Made by a program: the position numbers and the translations under genes
Shown: positions 50,508-57,647 of the stretch, piece by piece
How the letters are laid out: every line of letters starts with the position of its first letter
Numbering within the stretch: position 1 is the first letter of the stretch
Virus record (IMG/VR): IMGVR_UViG_3300049893_000724
Span: 120,460 to 184,459 of that record
Direction: 5' to 3' (one strand)
Origin: a virus
DNA: 64,000 bases
The notes under the pieces: model-generated
What the model was told of the DNA's origin: nothing
Databases searched by the model: none
Seen by the model: only the letters and a program-made list of their open reading frames with translations

Positions 50508-50682
50508 CTGTTGATTTGGTGTCAGTCGCAGTTTCATTTTTCACATTAGGGTGTGGTGCATACAGAGGGCCTTCATAGTTACCAGCAAACTCTGTTAAGG
50601 TCTTAACTGCTGCAACTACCTCAGGAGTTTCATTCCACTCCCATACATTTCCATTCTTATCAGTAAAAGTTCTCAGGCTCAT
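50497..50682 (-). CDS. 61-residue small protein
   Basis: MSLRTFTDKNGNVWEWNETP, a beta-hairpin start, then a helix and a flexible Thr/Lys tail. Four-base overlap with the upstream gene. Unknown function. Confidence 0.75.
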   Translation of the reverse strand: MSLRTFTDKNGNVWEWNETPEVVAAVKTLTEFAGNYEGPLYAPHPNVKNETATDTKSTDVG

Positions 50683-50891
50683 AGTTTTCCTCCAACGACA
50701 CCATCATACACTTTAGTTTCTACTTTGTCAAATCCTTCTTGCTTTTGTTTCAAATACCAACGGGTAGCACGGATACATTCTTCTTCTGTAAGTGAAGTAA
50801 TGATGCACGTCCCATCCGCAAGATGAGACTGCCACAATCCATATTTCTTTTCTTCAACATAAAACAAATCATCAATCAGTTGTTTATCCAT
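50679..50891 (-). CDS. 70-residue small protein
   Basis: MDKQLIDDLFYVEEKKYGLW, then CIITSLTEEECIRATRWYLK. Compact alpha/beta; I remember relatives in cyanophages. Overlaps the upstream gene by 8 bases. Confidence 0.77.
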   Translation of the reverse strand: MDKQLIDDLFYVEEKKYGLWQSHLADGTCIITSLTEEECIRATRWYLKQKQEGFDKVETKVYDGVVGGKL

Positions 50892-51033
50892 AATGACTTA
50901 ATTGCCTCTTGAGTTCTACTTGCACACTAATTAAATGACTGTATAAAAATTTTTGATACTCATTATCTTTTAGAAGATTGGTGAGATTATCAATCTGCAT
51001 CAACGCAAGAATAATTTTAGTTTTATCGCTCAT
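50884..51033 (-). CDS. 49-residue helical protein
   Basis: MSDKTKIILALMQIDNLTNL, then helices with KFLYSHLISVQVELKRQLSH. Overlaps the upstream gene by 11 bases. Unknown function. Confidence 0.73.
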   Translation of the reverse strand: MSDKTKIILALMQIDNLTNLLKDNEYQKFLYSHLISVQVELKRQLSHYG

Positions 51034-51211
51034 TTTCCCTCACCACACAAGATGTAGTGCATTTCAAGTCACCAGAACTACCAACAACGGTAGATGTGTG
51101 CTGTGGAGTTTTCATATTCACATCCACATAAACTGCATACACATAAATGAATGATGCAACTACACCAACAGCGGAGAACCCCCAAACAATACCAGTGAAT
51201 AGACTTTTCAT
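51023..51211 (-). CDS. 62-residue single-span membrane protein
   Basis: MKSLFTGIVWGFSAVGVVAS begins a span to about residue 28, followed by an extracytoplasmic tail with a Cys pair (KCTTSC). Possibly a secreted or anchored peptide. Unknown function. Confidence 0.74.
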   Translation of the reverse strand: MKSLFTGIVWGFSAVGVVASFIYVYAVYVDVNMKTPQHTSTVVGSSGDLKCTTSCVVRENER

Positions 51212-51214
51212 TGC

Positions 51215-51529
51215 TTATTTCTTACGCTTTGTAGTGCGAGTAGTGTTTCTAGGGGTATCCACGCTGGATTTTCGTTTGCGAACTGAACTTGTACCTCCGT
51301 CACTTTTTGGTTTAGACTTTGGCTCCACACTTCTCTTGTTTGTTTTACTGGACTTAGGGGGTTCATCACGATAATCAATCTTTAGAGTTCTTTTGTCTAG
51401 TTTAGAACGAACCAAGTATTTTTGCAAGTCATAGTCATCTTTAAACCACGCAATACGGTTCTCTGCTTTGATTTCCAATCTTACACCAAAGTTCTCATAG
51501 GGAAACAATGAGGTATCAATCATAGACAT
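51215..51529 (-). CDS. 104-residue basic protein with Lys/Ser tail
   Basis: MSMIDTSLFPYENFGVRLEI, then a folded part KDDYDLQKYLVRSKLDKRTL and a long basic tail (SSKTNKRSVEPKSKPKSD, RKRKSS). Nucleic acid binding is likely from charge. The ATG at 51529 overlaps the upstream gene by 14 bases. Confidence 0.76.
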   Translation of the reverse strand: MSMIDTSLFPYENFGVRLEIKAENRIAWFKDDYDLQKYLVRSKLDKRTLKIDYRDEPPKSSKTNKRSVEPKSKPKSDGGTSSVRKRKSSVDTPRNTTRTTKRKK

Positions 51530-51710
51530 TTTGTTCCTGCTGAATACGGTCCAAGTAATGATACATTGTCTCTCTGGAATACCTAAACTCACGAAAACGT
51601 TGTGGGTTTTTCTTTTCCATCTTGATAAGCATATTCAGCCAATCATAGCGTTTGTCGAGAACATAACCATAACGACGCTCATCGTGCATCAAATCAAAAA
51701 TAGAAATCAT
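51516..51710 (-). CDS. 64-residue basic helical protein
   Basis: MISIFDLMHDERRYGYVLDK, then WLNMLIKMEKKNPQRFREFR. The ATG at 51710 overlaps the upstream stop (TGATG). Unknown function. Confidence 0.75.
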   Translation of the reverse strand: MISIFDLMHDERRYGYVLDKRYDWLNMLIKMEKKNPQRFREFRYSRETMYHYLDRIQQEQNVYD

Positions 51711-51895
51711 CAGTCTAGGTGCTTTGGTTTGTCGGTGTCGAATGTCGTCCACTTTGCTATCTTAAGGCACATCAGCAAAGTTTGGTGTTCGCGCTGATAC
51801 AAATTCCAATCTTTTTTGAGTTTTGCTGCGTGTCTTCTACGATAAGCACAGCACCAGACGTTATAGTAAATCTTATCCTTTTCAGACAGTTTCAT
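51710..51895 (-). CDS. 61-residue basic small protein
   Basis: MKLSEKDKIYYNVWCCAYRR, a basic aromatic helix, then a helix around LLMCLKIAKW. A pattern I recall in cyanophages. Overlaps upstream by 14 bases. Confidence 0.75.
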   Translation of the reverse strand: MKLSEKDKIYYNVWCCAYRRRHAAKLKKDWNLYQREHQTLLMCLKIAKWTTFDTDKPKHLD

Positions 51896-52151
51896 CGCTG
51901 TAGTTCACATAAAGATTATCACCGCCAATATTAAGGTGATACACTGCACCATCGTTATGGTAGATCCCTAACCATACTGCTTTACCTTCTTCCATCACTT
52001 CATAGTGAACCATCTTCACATTTTCCCAAACAAGTTCATCTGGGTTTTTTACAAATCTACTCATTGGTTTTTCTACTCTCTTGTATTTTACACCCATAAT
52101 GGTTGCGGTGTCTCCTTCTATGAGAACTTTTGAGATGTCTATTTCAGTCAT
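51882..52151 (-). CDS. 89-residue beta-rich protein
   Basis: MTEIDISKVLIEGDTATIMG, then VKYKRVEKPMSRFVKNPDEL, and AVWLGIYHNDGAVYHLNIGG. Beta strands with regular spacing. ATGA overlap with the upstream gene. Unknown function. Confidence 0.77.
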   Translation of the reverse strand: MTEIDISKVLIEGDTATIMGVKYKRVEKPMSRFVKNPDELVWENVKMVHYEVMEEGKAVWLGIYHNDGAVYHLNIGGDNLYVNYSDETV

Positions 52152-52294
52152 TTTTCATCACAAAAGTTTCTATAAATTTCCCAAGCAAACTCCAAGAGTT
52201 GTTCTTCCCAACATTCCCAGTAATCACCTTTTTCACCAGTAAAACTATCAAACCCGCAGGATTTAGCAAGTTCAAGAATTTCTTTGTTAGTCAT
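52148..52294 (-). CDS. 48-residue acidic helical protein
   Basis: MTNKEILELAKSCGFDSFTG, then YWECWEEQLLEFAWEIYRNF. Fully helical. Overlaps both neighbours by 4 bases (ATGA). Unknown function. Confidence 0.75.
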   Translation of the reverse strand: MTNKEILELAKSCGFDSFTGEKGDYWECWEEQLLEFAWEIYRNFCDEK

Positions 52295-52440
52295 TCTGCC
52301 TCCTCATAAGCATCCTGTACCATCTCTGCGATTTCCATTACTTCTGCTTTGAACTCTGGTTTTGCGGTCTTTGCGATCTCATCATAGAACAGAGTAAGGG
52401 CAGTCGTCAATAGAACCAGTTGGCGTTTTGTGAAGTTCAT
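52291..52440 (-). CDS. 49-residue helical protein
   Basis: MNFTKRQLVLLTTALTLFYD, then PEFKAEVMEIAEMVQDAYEE. Helical; coupled by ATGA overlaps on both sides. Unknown function. Confidence 0.75.
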   Translation of the reverse strand: MNFTKRQLVLLTTALTLFYDEIAKTAKPEFKAEVMEIAEMVQDAYEEAE

Positions 52441-52652
52441 TGTCCCAATCGTAATTTGCGTTCAGGTGAAGGAATGTGTCCGTAGAAAATATCATCATAA
52501 GGGTAAATATAGGTATCATACCATCCAGAAGAAAGTGCTTCCCAAAAATCATCAGGAAAATGTTCGATGGTATCATAACTCTCTAAAGCATACCAGAAGT
52601 CGTGAAACCCATCAAGGAAGAGTTCCCACTTTGTTGGTTCTTGAAATCTCAT
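52437..52652 (-). CDS. 71-residue aromatic-rich protein
   Basis: MRFQEPTKWELFLDGFHDFW, many Trp, Tyr and Asp, ending GHIPSPERKLRLGQ. A compact fold is likely. ATGA overlap downstream. Unknown function. Confidence 0.75.
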   Translation of the reverse strand: MRFQEPTKWELFLDGFHDFWYALESYDTIEHFPDDFWEALSSGWYDTYIYPYDDIFYGHIPSPERKLRLGQ

Positions 52653-52804
52653 TTCAATCTTTCCAAGACATTACGAATGTGAGATATTGAAAGATAAAAC
52701 TCTCTGGTATTTTGTCCCCCTAATACGATTGCGTTCAGTTCTTCAAGTGCTTCGTTGATGAGTTCTCTGCGTTCAGCAATAGCAAGCATTTCTTCGTGCG
52801 TCAT
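52649..52804 (-). CDS. 51-residue helical protein
   Basis: MTHEEMLAIAERRELINEAL, then a second helix SISHIRNVLERLK. Overlaps upstream by 4 bases. Helical hairpin; unknown function. Confidence 0.75.
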   Translation of the reverse strand: MTHEEMLAIAERRELINEALEELNAIVLGGQNTREFYLSISHIRNVLERLK

Positions 52805-53262
52805 TCAGCATCTCTCCACTGCTTTCTCATTCTAACATACTCTGGGTCTTTTGCCGCTAAGTCTCTGAAGTGTTTGAAGATTGTTGCTGATTTTGCTTTT
52901 TCGCACGTAAGTGCATCTTCACTCTGGGGTAATACCTTACCATCTTTAGTGTATTTTTTCCCGTCAGAATGATTCGCGTATCTTCTAGACCTCGTAAATC
53001 CCATCTCAAGGAATTTGCGGGCCATATCCATACCAATGAAATCATCGTTCCTTGCGTATGCACAGAACATTTCGTATATTTTAAGAGCAGATTTGCGAGC
53101 AGTAGTCTCATTCTTGAACCTCCAATACTGGCAAATATCTTCGGTGTATGGTCGCACAAGGAGTACTCCCTGCTCTCCGCGTCCAATTCTATATAGTTTT
53201 CTTGTACTAAAATCAGTGAAATCTAAAGTTTTGTAATCAAGTGAGTAATCAAACTCTTTCAT
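52801..53262 (-). CDS. DUF4385-type phage protein
   Basis: 153 residues. The N-terminus FDYSLDYKTLDF followed by YRIGRGEQGVLLVRPYTEDI, then YWRFKNETTARKSALKIYEM and FIGMDMARKFLEMGFTRSRR, are the DUF4385 hallmark as I remember it. No biochemical role is known to me. It is the second longest gene in this packed stretch and overlaps both neighbours. Confidence 0.85.
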   Translation of the reverse strand: MKEFDYSLDYKTLDFTDFSTRKLYRIGRGEQGVLLVRPYTEDICQYWRFKNETTARKSALKIYEMFCAYARNDDFIGMDMARKFLEMGFTRSRRYANHSDGKKYTKDGKVLPQSEDALTCEKAKSATIFKHFRDLAAKDPEYVRMRKQWRDAE

Positions 53263-53648
53263 CGTCCAGTGATGTCCTCATAGTCCATAAGTTTACCATA
53301 GCGGAAGTGAAGTTTCAAGCGAGGCCAATCCTCCCATTTGCCTTTCCAATCTTCTGGATAGACTTCAACATATTTGGTAATCATACAAGGACTTATCTTT
53401 CCGTGATTACCATTAGGAACCCACTTAAAGTTTCTCCATTTGTGAGTTTCTTGGTAGTCCTCATCACCCTCTTCGATAATTACAAAGTCAGCGGTATGTG
53501 AGTAATCAATGTAATACAAAACACCATCAGGAGAAATCCAATACTGAGACATTGTGCCACCAATACCATCTTCAATGTCTTTAGTTTGAAGACGAGTATT
53601 GGTGAATTGTTCCCCTAAGTCATAAGAAGAACGAACATAGTCCATCAT
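53259..53648 (-). CDS. 129-residue conserved protein, unknown function
   Basis: MDYVRSSYDLGEQFTNTRLQ, then YWISPDGVLYYIDYSHTADF and NHGKISPCMITKYVEVYPED, WEDWPRLKLHFRYGKLMDYE. Beta-rich with conserved aromatics and Gly. The ATG at 53648 overlaps the upstream stop (ATGA); earlier in-frame ATGs are possible. Confidence 0.8.
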   Translation of the reverse strand: MMDYVRSSYDLGEQFTNTRLQTKDIEDGIGGTMSQYWISPDGVLYYIDYSHTADFVIIEEGDEDYQETHKWRNFKWVPNGNHGKISPCMITKYVEVYPEDWKGKWEDWPRLKLHFRYGKLMDYEDITGR

Positions 53649-53986
53649 TCCCATTCTTCTTCCTCCTCCTGATTTAAGAGATTTGAAATCTCATCAAGTT
53701 CTTCCAAAGTCATTGGCACAGTTTCTACTTTACCAGTTTCAATATCTTCTGCCATTTGATACAAATTCTCTAGAAACTTTTTAGGTAGAGTATCATCTTC
53801 ACCAAGAGATTGCCAGAACCAACTATAACATTCTTCATAAGGGTCATCATAGAACATTAGAGCATAATCCTTATAGTTGCCTCGCATTAGATCAGACCAG
53901 ATGCGAAAAGTTCCACCAATGTTTTTCCATCCGGTCATCCAGCAGTGACCAATATAATACTCAAACCAGTTCAGTTTCTTTGACAT
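53645..53986 (-). CDS. 113-residue Trp-rich protein
   Basis: MSKKLNWFEYYIGHCWMTGW, then WSDLMRGNYKDYALMFYDDP and an acidic helical tail. Function unknown. The C-terminal EEEEEWE precedes an ATGA junction. Confidence 0.76.
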   Translation of the reverse strand: MSKKLNWFEYYIGHCWMTGWKNIGGTFRIWSDLMRGNYKDYALMFYDDPYEECYSWFWQSLGEDDTLPKKFLENLYQMAEDIETGKVETVPMTLEELDEISNLLNQEEEEEWE

Positions 53987-54233
53987 CTACATCATCCATA
54001 TAGTCCCATCTCCAAGTACGGGAAAGAATATCAATATCTAGTCCAAACTTATATGCCCAGAACAACAAAGAAAATGTGCTACCACTTCCAGACTTGATTT
54101 GAATATAAGGCCAAGAAGGCCAATCATTCCAACTCACTGAAAATTGAAACAAACTCCAATCTCTTACATTTAAAACTTGGAAGTACCAGTCGTGCCCGAA
54201 ATCGTATTGGTGCTTAAGATTAAACAGTTTCAT
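53961..54233 (-). CDS. 90-residue beta-rich aromatic protein
   Basis: MKLFNLKHQYDFGHDWYFQV, then WSLFQFSVSWNDWPSWPYIQ and SGSTFSLLFWAYKFGLDIDI. Beta-sheet pattern with many Trp and Phe, perhaps part of a virion or membrane-associated complex. The ATG at 54233 lies inside the upstream gene end. It overlaps the next gene by 26 bases. Confidence 0.74.
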   Translation of the reverse strand: MKLFNLKHQYDFGHDWYFQVLNVRDWSLFQFSVSWNDWPSWPYIQIKSGSGSTFSLLFWAYKFGLDIDILSRTWRWDYMDDVDVKETELV

Positions 54234-54375
54234 TTTCAAGTTCCTCCAAGAGTTTAGTGTAGACATCAATCGCTGCCTGAGTGCAGTTAAGTTGTTTCAT
54301 ATCATAGATGTATCTTTCAACTGCCTCGATAATCATTTGATGTTTCAATTCTTCCCAACTATTAAAGTTAATCAT
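54220..54375 (-). CDS. 51-residue helical protein
   Basis: MINFNSWEELKHQMIIEAVE, a continuous helix, then CTQAAIDVYTKLLEELENET. ATGA overlap with the upstream gene and 14-base overlap with the next. Confidence 0.75.
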   Translation of the reverse strand: MINFNSWEELKHQMIIEAVERYIYDMKQLNCTQAAIDVYTKLLEELENETV

Positions 54376-54839
54376 TTGTTCTCATAGTCCATCGCTTCCA
54401 TCTCTTCCTCAGTGTAGTTAGGATTATCAGGATTTTCATATCGGGAAAGTTTTGCTTTCAAATCAAGAACTTCACGCTCCAGAGCATAATTTTTGTTCTC
54501 AAGTTCAATCACTTGCTTGCCGTGATTTTCTGCAAGCACCAAATCAAACTCATTAGCAACCCTACGCATATCTTCTTCATCTCGCATATCATTGAAAGCA
54601 AGATAACAAGCACCTTTCATAATGTTAATATCATCGTGTCCCATCGTGCGAGCAACAGTACCAAAGAAACGAAACAGTTGAGTGCTGTTAATATCGTGAG
54701 TGGGAATTTCAAAAGTATAATGTTCTTCAGGCAGCATCTCATCATCATAGATGCCCTTACCATAAGATTTCCATTCAGTATCAAAATGAACTTTTAGTTT
54801 GGCGTCGTAAGTCATTAGAGGGGATTGATATACAGACAT
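54372..54839 (-). CDS. 155-residue protein with C-terminal coiled coil
   Basis: MSVYQSPLMTYDAKLKVHFD, middle helices, then VIELENKNYALEREVLDLKA coiled coil and an acidic tail. Start 54839 is chosen because AGGGG lies 7 bases upstream. That AGGGG is the 3' arm of the hairpin at 54846-54870, so translation may depend on hairpin opening. Unknown function. Confidence 0.75.
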   Translation of the reverse strand: MSVYQSPLMTYDAKLKVHFDTEWKSYGKGIYDDEMLPEEHYTFEIPTHDINSTQLFRFFGTVARTMGHDDINIMKGACYLAFNDMRDEEDMRRVANEFDLVLAENHGKQVIELENKNYALEREVLDLKAKLSRYENPDNPNYTEEEMEAMDYENK

Positions 54840-54845
54840 AATAAA

Positions 54846-54870
54846 ACCCCTGACTGCGAAAGTCAAGGGT
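54846..54870 (-). terminator. Hairpin with T tract just before a start codon
   Basis: ACCCyTGACT/AGTCArGGGT stem with a short loop (UUCGC), then TTTTATTATG. It looks like a terminator for the 57-residue gene upstream, yet its 3' arm includes the likely AGGGG ribosome site of the next gene. Confidence 0.7.
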
Positions 54871-54893
54871 GAAAGGACGGTTAAACAACTGGA

Positions 54894-55067
54894 CTAGGTT
54901 GAAAGGATTTGTCTACATATTTTTCTACAACTCTGCGTATCTTCACTGCACTCGGTCAAGCACTCAAAGTAGGAATTCATAAGTTCGTGCTGATCAATAA
55001 ATTCATTAACAGTTGGCTCAAGTTGTTTCCATGCAGCTAATTGATTGTAAGAAATTAAATTGTGCAT
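54894..55067 (-). CDS. 57-residue conserved Cys-rich small protein
   Basis: MHNLISYNQLAAWKQLEPTV, then ECLTECSEDTQSCRKICRQI with four Cys. A strong GGAGG ribosome site sets the start. I recall similar small proteins in picocyanobacteria as well as their phages, so a host-derived origin is possible. Confidence 0.77.
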   Translation of the reverse strand: MHNLISYNQLAAWKQLEPTVNEFIDQHELMNSYFECLTECSEDTQSCRKICRQILST

Positions 55068-55181
55068 AATGACCTCCACACGCACAAAGAATATCATAAT
55101 CAAGAATTTTCGTTCATTCTTATGACCTCATTATTCTACAACTATCTAGGTGTTTTGTGTGGGTTTCTTAACATAACTATA

Positions 55182-55883
55182 CTAATATCTCATCAGTTGA
55201 AATGCACCATTCTTCTCTACGATTGCGGAGCAAGTATCAACAAAGTCACCACAACACATATATTCAACGCCATCAATTTTACGAATATTTGCGTGATGAA
55301 TGTGTCCCACAATGATACCTTTATACCCACCTTTCTGACGGCAATAATTTGCTAAATCTTTTTCGTATTGACTGATATACTTTTTACCACGCACAGTGTT
55401 CTTTAATGCATAAACAAGAGAGAAACGGAAAATCCTCTCCAGAAACAAACTCATTGGTGTAATTAGTTCATAACCTTTGTTAAAAACTAATTGTTTCCAA
55501 GAGCCAGATGAAAACTCTGAATGTTGATCTCCGTGAGTGCAGAGATACTTGTCACCGTTCTTAGTCTTATACACATATTCTTCTTGCATTGAGAAGTTCT
55601 TATGATCAAACATACAATATCGACGTAACATTCCTTCATGATTACCAGGAATATATACAACTTCCACACCTTTCTTGGTAAGATTTAAAATTTGATGAAC
55701 GCATTCAGTATGTTCTTTTTTCCAATGTGTGTTATACTTTTCCATACAATACACATCAATAATATCTCCAACCAATACCAACTTTTTGGTTTTGATTTTT
55801 TTAAGAAACTTGGAGAATTTTTTTACATTGCATCGTGTCGTACCAAGATGTACGTCGGATACAAACACAGCATCATAACTCAT
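55182..55883 (-). CDS. Calcineurin-like metallophosphatase (LpxH/DNA phosphoesterase type)
   Basis: 233 residues with a full metallophosphatase signature: SDVHLG (9-14, D10 and H12), GDIID (39-43), GNHE (80-83), THGDQH (116-121) and GHIHHA (193-198). It hydrolyses phosphoesters using two metals. Relatives act on UDP-diacylglucosamine, cyclic nucleotides or nucleic acids; the substrate is unclear. It ends at the window's longest non-coding gap on its downstream side (55104-55181) and its start overlaps the upstream stop. Confidence 0.86.
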   Translation of the reverse strand: MSYDAVFVSDVHLGTTRCNVKKFSKFLKKIKTKKLVLVGDIIDVYCMEKYNTHWKKEHTECVHQILNLTKKGVEVVYIPGNHEGMLRRYCMFDHKNFSMQEEYVYKTKNGDKYLCTHGDQHSEFSSGSWKQLVFNKGYELITPMSLFLERIFRFSLVYALKNTVRGKKYISQYEKDLANYCRQKGGYKGIIVGHIHHANIRKIDGVEYMCCGDFVDTCSAIVEKNGAFQLMRY

Positions 55884-56203
55884 CAGTCTCTTGTCCTCCA
55901 GTCTTCTGGACGTTCTTCAGTCCACCAGTCTACCATATCATCAGTGCTTTCAAAACTTCTTTTACCAAATCTTTCGTGACCTGTACCACCAATATCAAGT
56001 TGATTCAAAAAATCATCCATATCTCCCTCCTTCATATTGGGATTTTCAGCTGTTCTTCTTGCCTGCCGCAACATTGTTCCAGCAGTTCGATTTACTTTTG
56101 CAAGTTTCTCCGCCCAGATCATATCTTCAAGACTTACCTCTTCGTGAAGTGCAATCTTTTCGCAAATTGCTTCCAAACGAAGACGATATTGTGTAGAGAG
56201 CAT
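55883..56203 (-). CDS. 106-residue conserved cyanophage protein
   Basis: MLSTQYRLRLEAICEKIALH, then EEVSLEDMIWAEKLAKVNRT and MLRQARRTAENP, with an acidic Trp/Arg-rich end. I recognise the pattern from most cyanophages, but not a function. A late box AATAAATA lies 22 bases upstream. Confidence 0.81.
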   Translation of the reverse strand: MLSTQYRLRLEAICEKIALHEEVSLEDMIWAEKLAKVNRTAGTMLRQARRTAENPNMKEGDMDDFLNQLDIGGTGHERFGKRSFESTDDMVDWWTEERPEDWRTRD

Positions 56204-56223
56204 ATGTATTATTCGGATAATGA

Positions 56224-56463
56224 TTATTTATTTTTAGATTCTAACTCCTTCATCAACTCTTTCGCAAGTTGATTTGAGCGTCTCCACATAGAGTAACGTG
56301 CCCAGGGTGTTTGTGGATTATTCACCAACCACCAACGGAAAATTACAACCTTGTTTTTTACAATTCTTGTAATATAATAAAATGCCTTTGCCACACTCTC
56401 ATCAGTTACGATAAGATATGCGGCACAGGCAAAGATTACAAGATAGACATATTGAGCAGTCAT
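56224..56463 (-). CDS. 79-residue membrane protein
   Basis: MTAQYVYLVIFACAAYLIVT is a span or uncleaved signal; the remainder (ITRIVKNKVVIFRWWLVNNP) is basic and may lie along the membrane. Ends in the late box. Known to me from cyanophages without function. Confidence 0.77.
   Translation of the reverse strand: MTAQYVYLVIFACAAYLIVTDESVAKAFYYITRIVKNKVVIFRWWLVNNPQTPWARYSMWRRSNQLAKELMKELESKNK
56225..56232 (-). promoter_or_regulatory. T4-like late promoter box
   Basis: AATAAATA on the minus strand, 22 bases upstream of the ATG at 56203. It overlaps the stop codon of the membrane protein gene. Confidence 0.5.
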
Positions 56464-56630
56464 CTTCTCAGTGTTTTCAAATATTCTAACACATTTTCAC
56501 GAACTGCCATCAATTCATTATAGCACTTTTGATTATGAGCACACTGTCTCAGTTCGTGATCTGGTTTATGTACACTTTCAATAAACAGATCCAGTCCTCG
56601 GTTCCATTTAATGTCGGGTGCTTCATCCAT
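56460..56630 (-). CDS. 56-residue helical protein
   Basis: MDEAPDIKWNRGLDLFIESV, then CAHNQKCYNELMAVRENVLE. Two Cys (C30 and C36). ATGA overlap on the upstream side. Unknown function. Confidence 0.75.
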   Translation of the reverse strand: MDEAPDIKWNRGLDLFIESVHKPDHELRQCAHNQKCYNELMAVRENVLEYLKTLRR

Positions 56631-56790
56631 CTTTTTTAACTTTCACAGGACAAGTAGGAATAGTTTCACGAATGGTTTCAATTAATTCAGTTTTTAAGTA
56701 TTCGGGTAAAGCACCGTTAGATTTAATCTTGTGAATTAAACTTAATGCTTGACTACAAGTAATCGTAGTCGTGAGAAACAGAGCAACCAT
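56623..56790 (-). CDS. 55-residue secreted or anchored peptide
   Basis: MVALFLTTTITCSQALSLIH: hydrophobic start with a Cys at residue 12 in a lipobox-like setting (TITC). Then a helix and TCPVKVKKDG. It may be a lipoprotein-like peptide. Overlaps the next gene by 8 bases. Confidence 0.75.
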   Translation of the reverse strand: MVALFLTTTITCSQALSLIHKIKSNGALPEYLKTELIETIRETIPTCPVKVKKDG

Positions 56791-56811
56791 TGGCTCTCTC
56801 CTATTCTATCT

Positions 56812-56988
56812 CTATTTAATCAAGTCGTGACGAAGACATACCAACTTACCAATCAGAACACCATAGTAAAGAAGTCTAGCACGATCATTTTTGTGTTTAT
56901 GACTTTCCTCTTTGGTAATACGGATCAGCTCATTAATATCTTTGAGACTTAACTCAGTCTCATGAATGTTGTGTTCAGTTACTTCCAT
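56812..56988 (-). CDS. 58-residue helical protein
   Basis: MEVTEHNIHETELSLKDINE, then helices with a Lys/His-rich centre. The ATG at 56988 overlaps the upstream stop (TGATG). Unknown function. Confidence 0.75.
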   Translation of the reverse strand: MEVTEHNIHETELSLKDINELIRITKEESHKHKNDRARLLYYGVLIGKLVCLRHDLIK

Positions 56989-57374
56989 CAATCCCAACTT
57001 ACGTTTTGTAGAAGAAATCCAGGCATCACATAAGTCCAGGCACCCAGGCCATCAACTCCACCAACTTTATACTCATACTTGTAAGCAAACTTGTTATGAC
57101 TATCATAAGTCATAAATCCTTTTTCTTTATCAAAGTATGATTTGATGGTGAGTTTAAACCGATTGGAAAATACAGCACGAGTTCGCAGTGCTCCACCAGT
57201 CTCACGGGTTTCAATTACAATACAAGTATCCATTTGAAACTCTTTTGGTGTTTCAAGAGCACAGGGAGTTTCATATCGGAATGGGCGATACTCTTTCTTC
57301 TTGGCAACAGTTTCAGTCTGTGCAAATGAAGGAGTAGCAAACAGAAGAGCAGTCAGCAGCAGAAGTTTTTTCAT
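56988..57374 (-). CDS. 128-residue secreted protein
   Basis: MKKLLLLTALLFATPSFAQT is a textbook signal peptide (cleavage after FAQ or SFA). The mature 110 residues are beta-rich (CIVIETRETGGALRTRAVFS, KLTIKSYFDKEKGFMTYDSH) with two Cys. It would go to the host periplasm. Overlaps the next gene by 4 bases. Confidence 0.8.
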   Translation of the reverse strand: MKKLLLLTALLFATPSFAQTETVAKKKEYRPFRYETPCALETPKEFQMDTCIVIETRETGGALRTRAVFSNRFKLTIKSYFDKEKGFMTYDSHNKFAYKYEYKVGGVDGLGAWTYVMPGFLLQNVSWD

Positions 57375-57571
57375 TTGATAATCTCCCAGTGAGCATCGTT
57401 TTCTTTATTCAACCAAAAGCAGTATCTACGATTGATGGATACTACAAACAACTGGGTATCAGTCTCTTGCTCCACTTCCATAGCGTGAAGTTTATCCATT
57501 ACATTGCAAAATCTATTGCGGGCTTTCGAACTTTTAGGATTGATGTTGATGAGATGTTTTTTGGTCTTCAT
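57371..57571 (-). CDS. 66-residue small protein
   Basis: MKTKKHLININPKSSKARNR, then FCNVMDKLHAMEVEQETDTQ and WLNKENDAHWEIIK. Basic start, beta C-terminus. Unknown function. It follows the CTGTCACA-terminator of the ParB-like gene. Confidence 0.77.
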   Translation of the reverse strand: MKTKKHLININPKSSKARNRFCNVMDKLHAMEVEQETDTQLFVVSINRRYCFWLNKENDAHWEIIK

Positions 57572-57607
57572 CTGTTTGATTGAATTACAAGTATTTTATC
57601 AGATAAA

Positions 57608-57636
57608 AGGGGTCAGTGGTGACCCCTATGTGACAG
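57608..57636 (-). terminator. CTGTCACA box plus terminator after the ParB-like gene
   Basis: CTGTCACA (57629-57636), then an 8-base stem AGGGGTCA/TGACCCCT with a 4-base loop (57608-57627), then TTTTATC. It ends the 57648-58844 gene. Confidence 0.78.
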
Positions 57637-57647
57637 TCTCTAAATCA

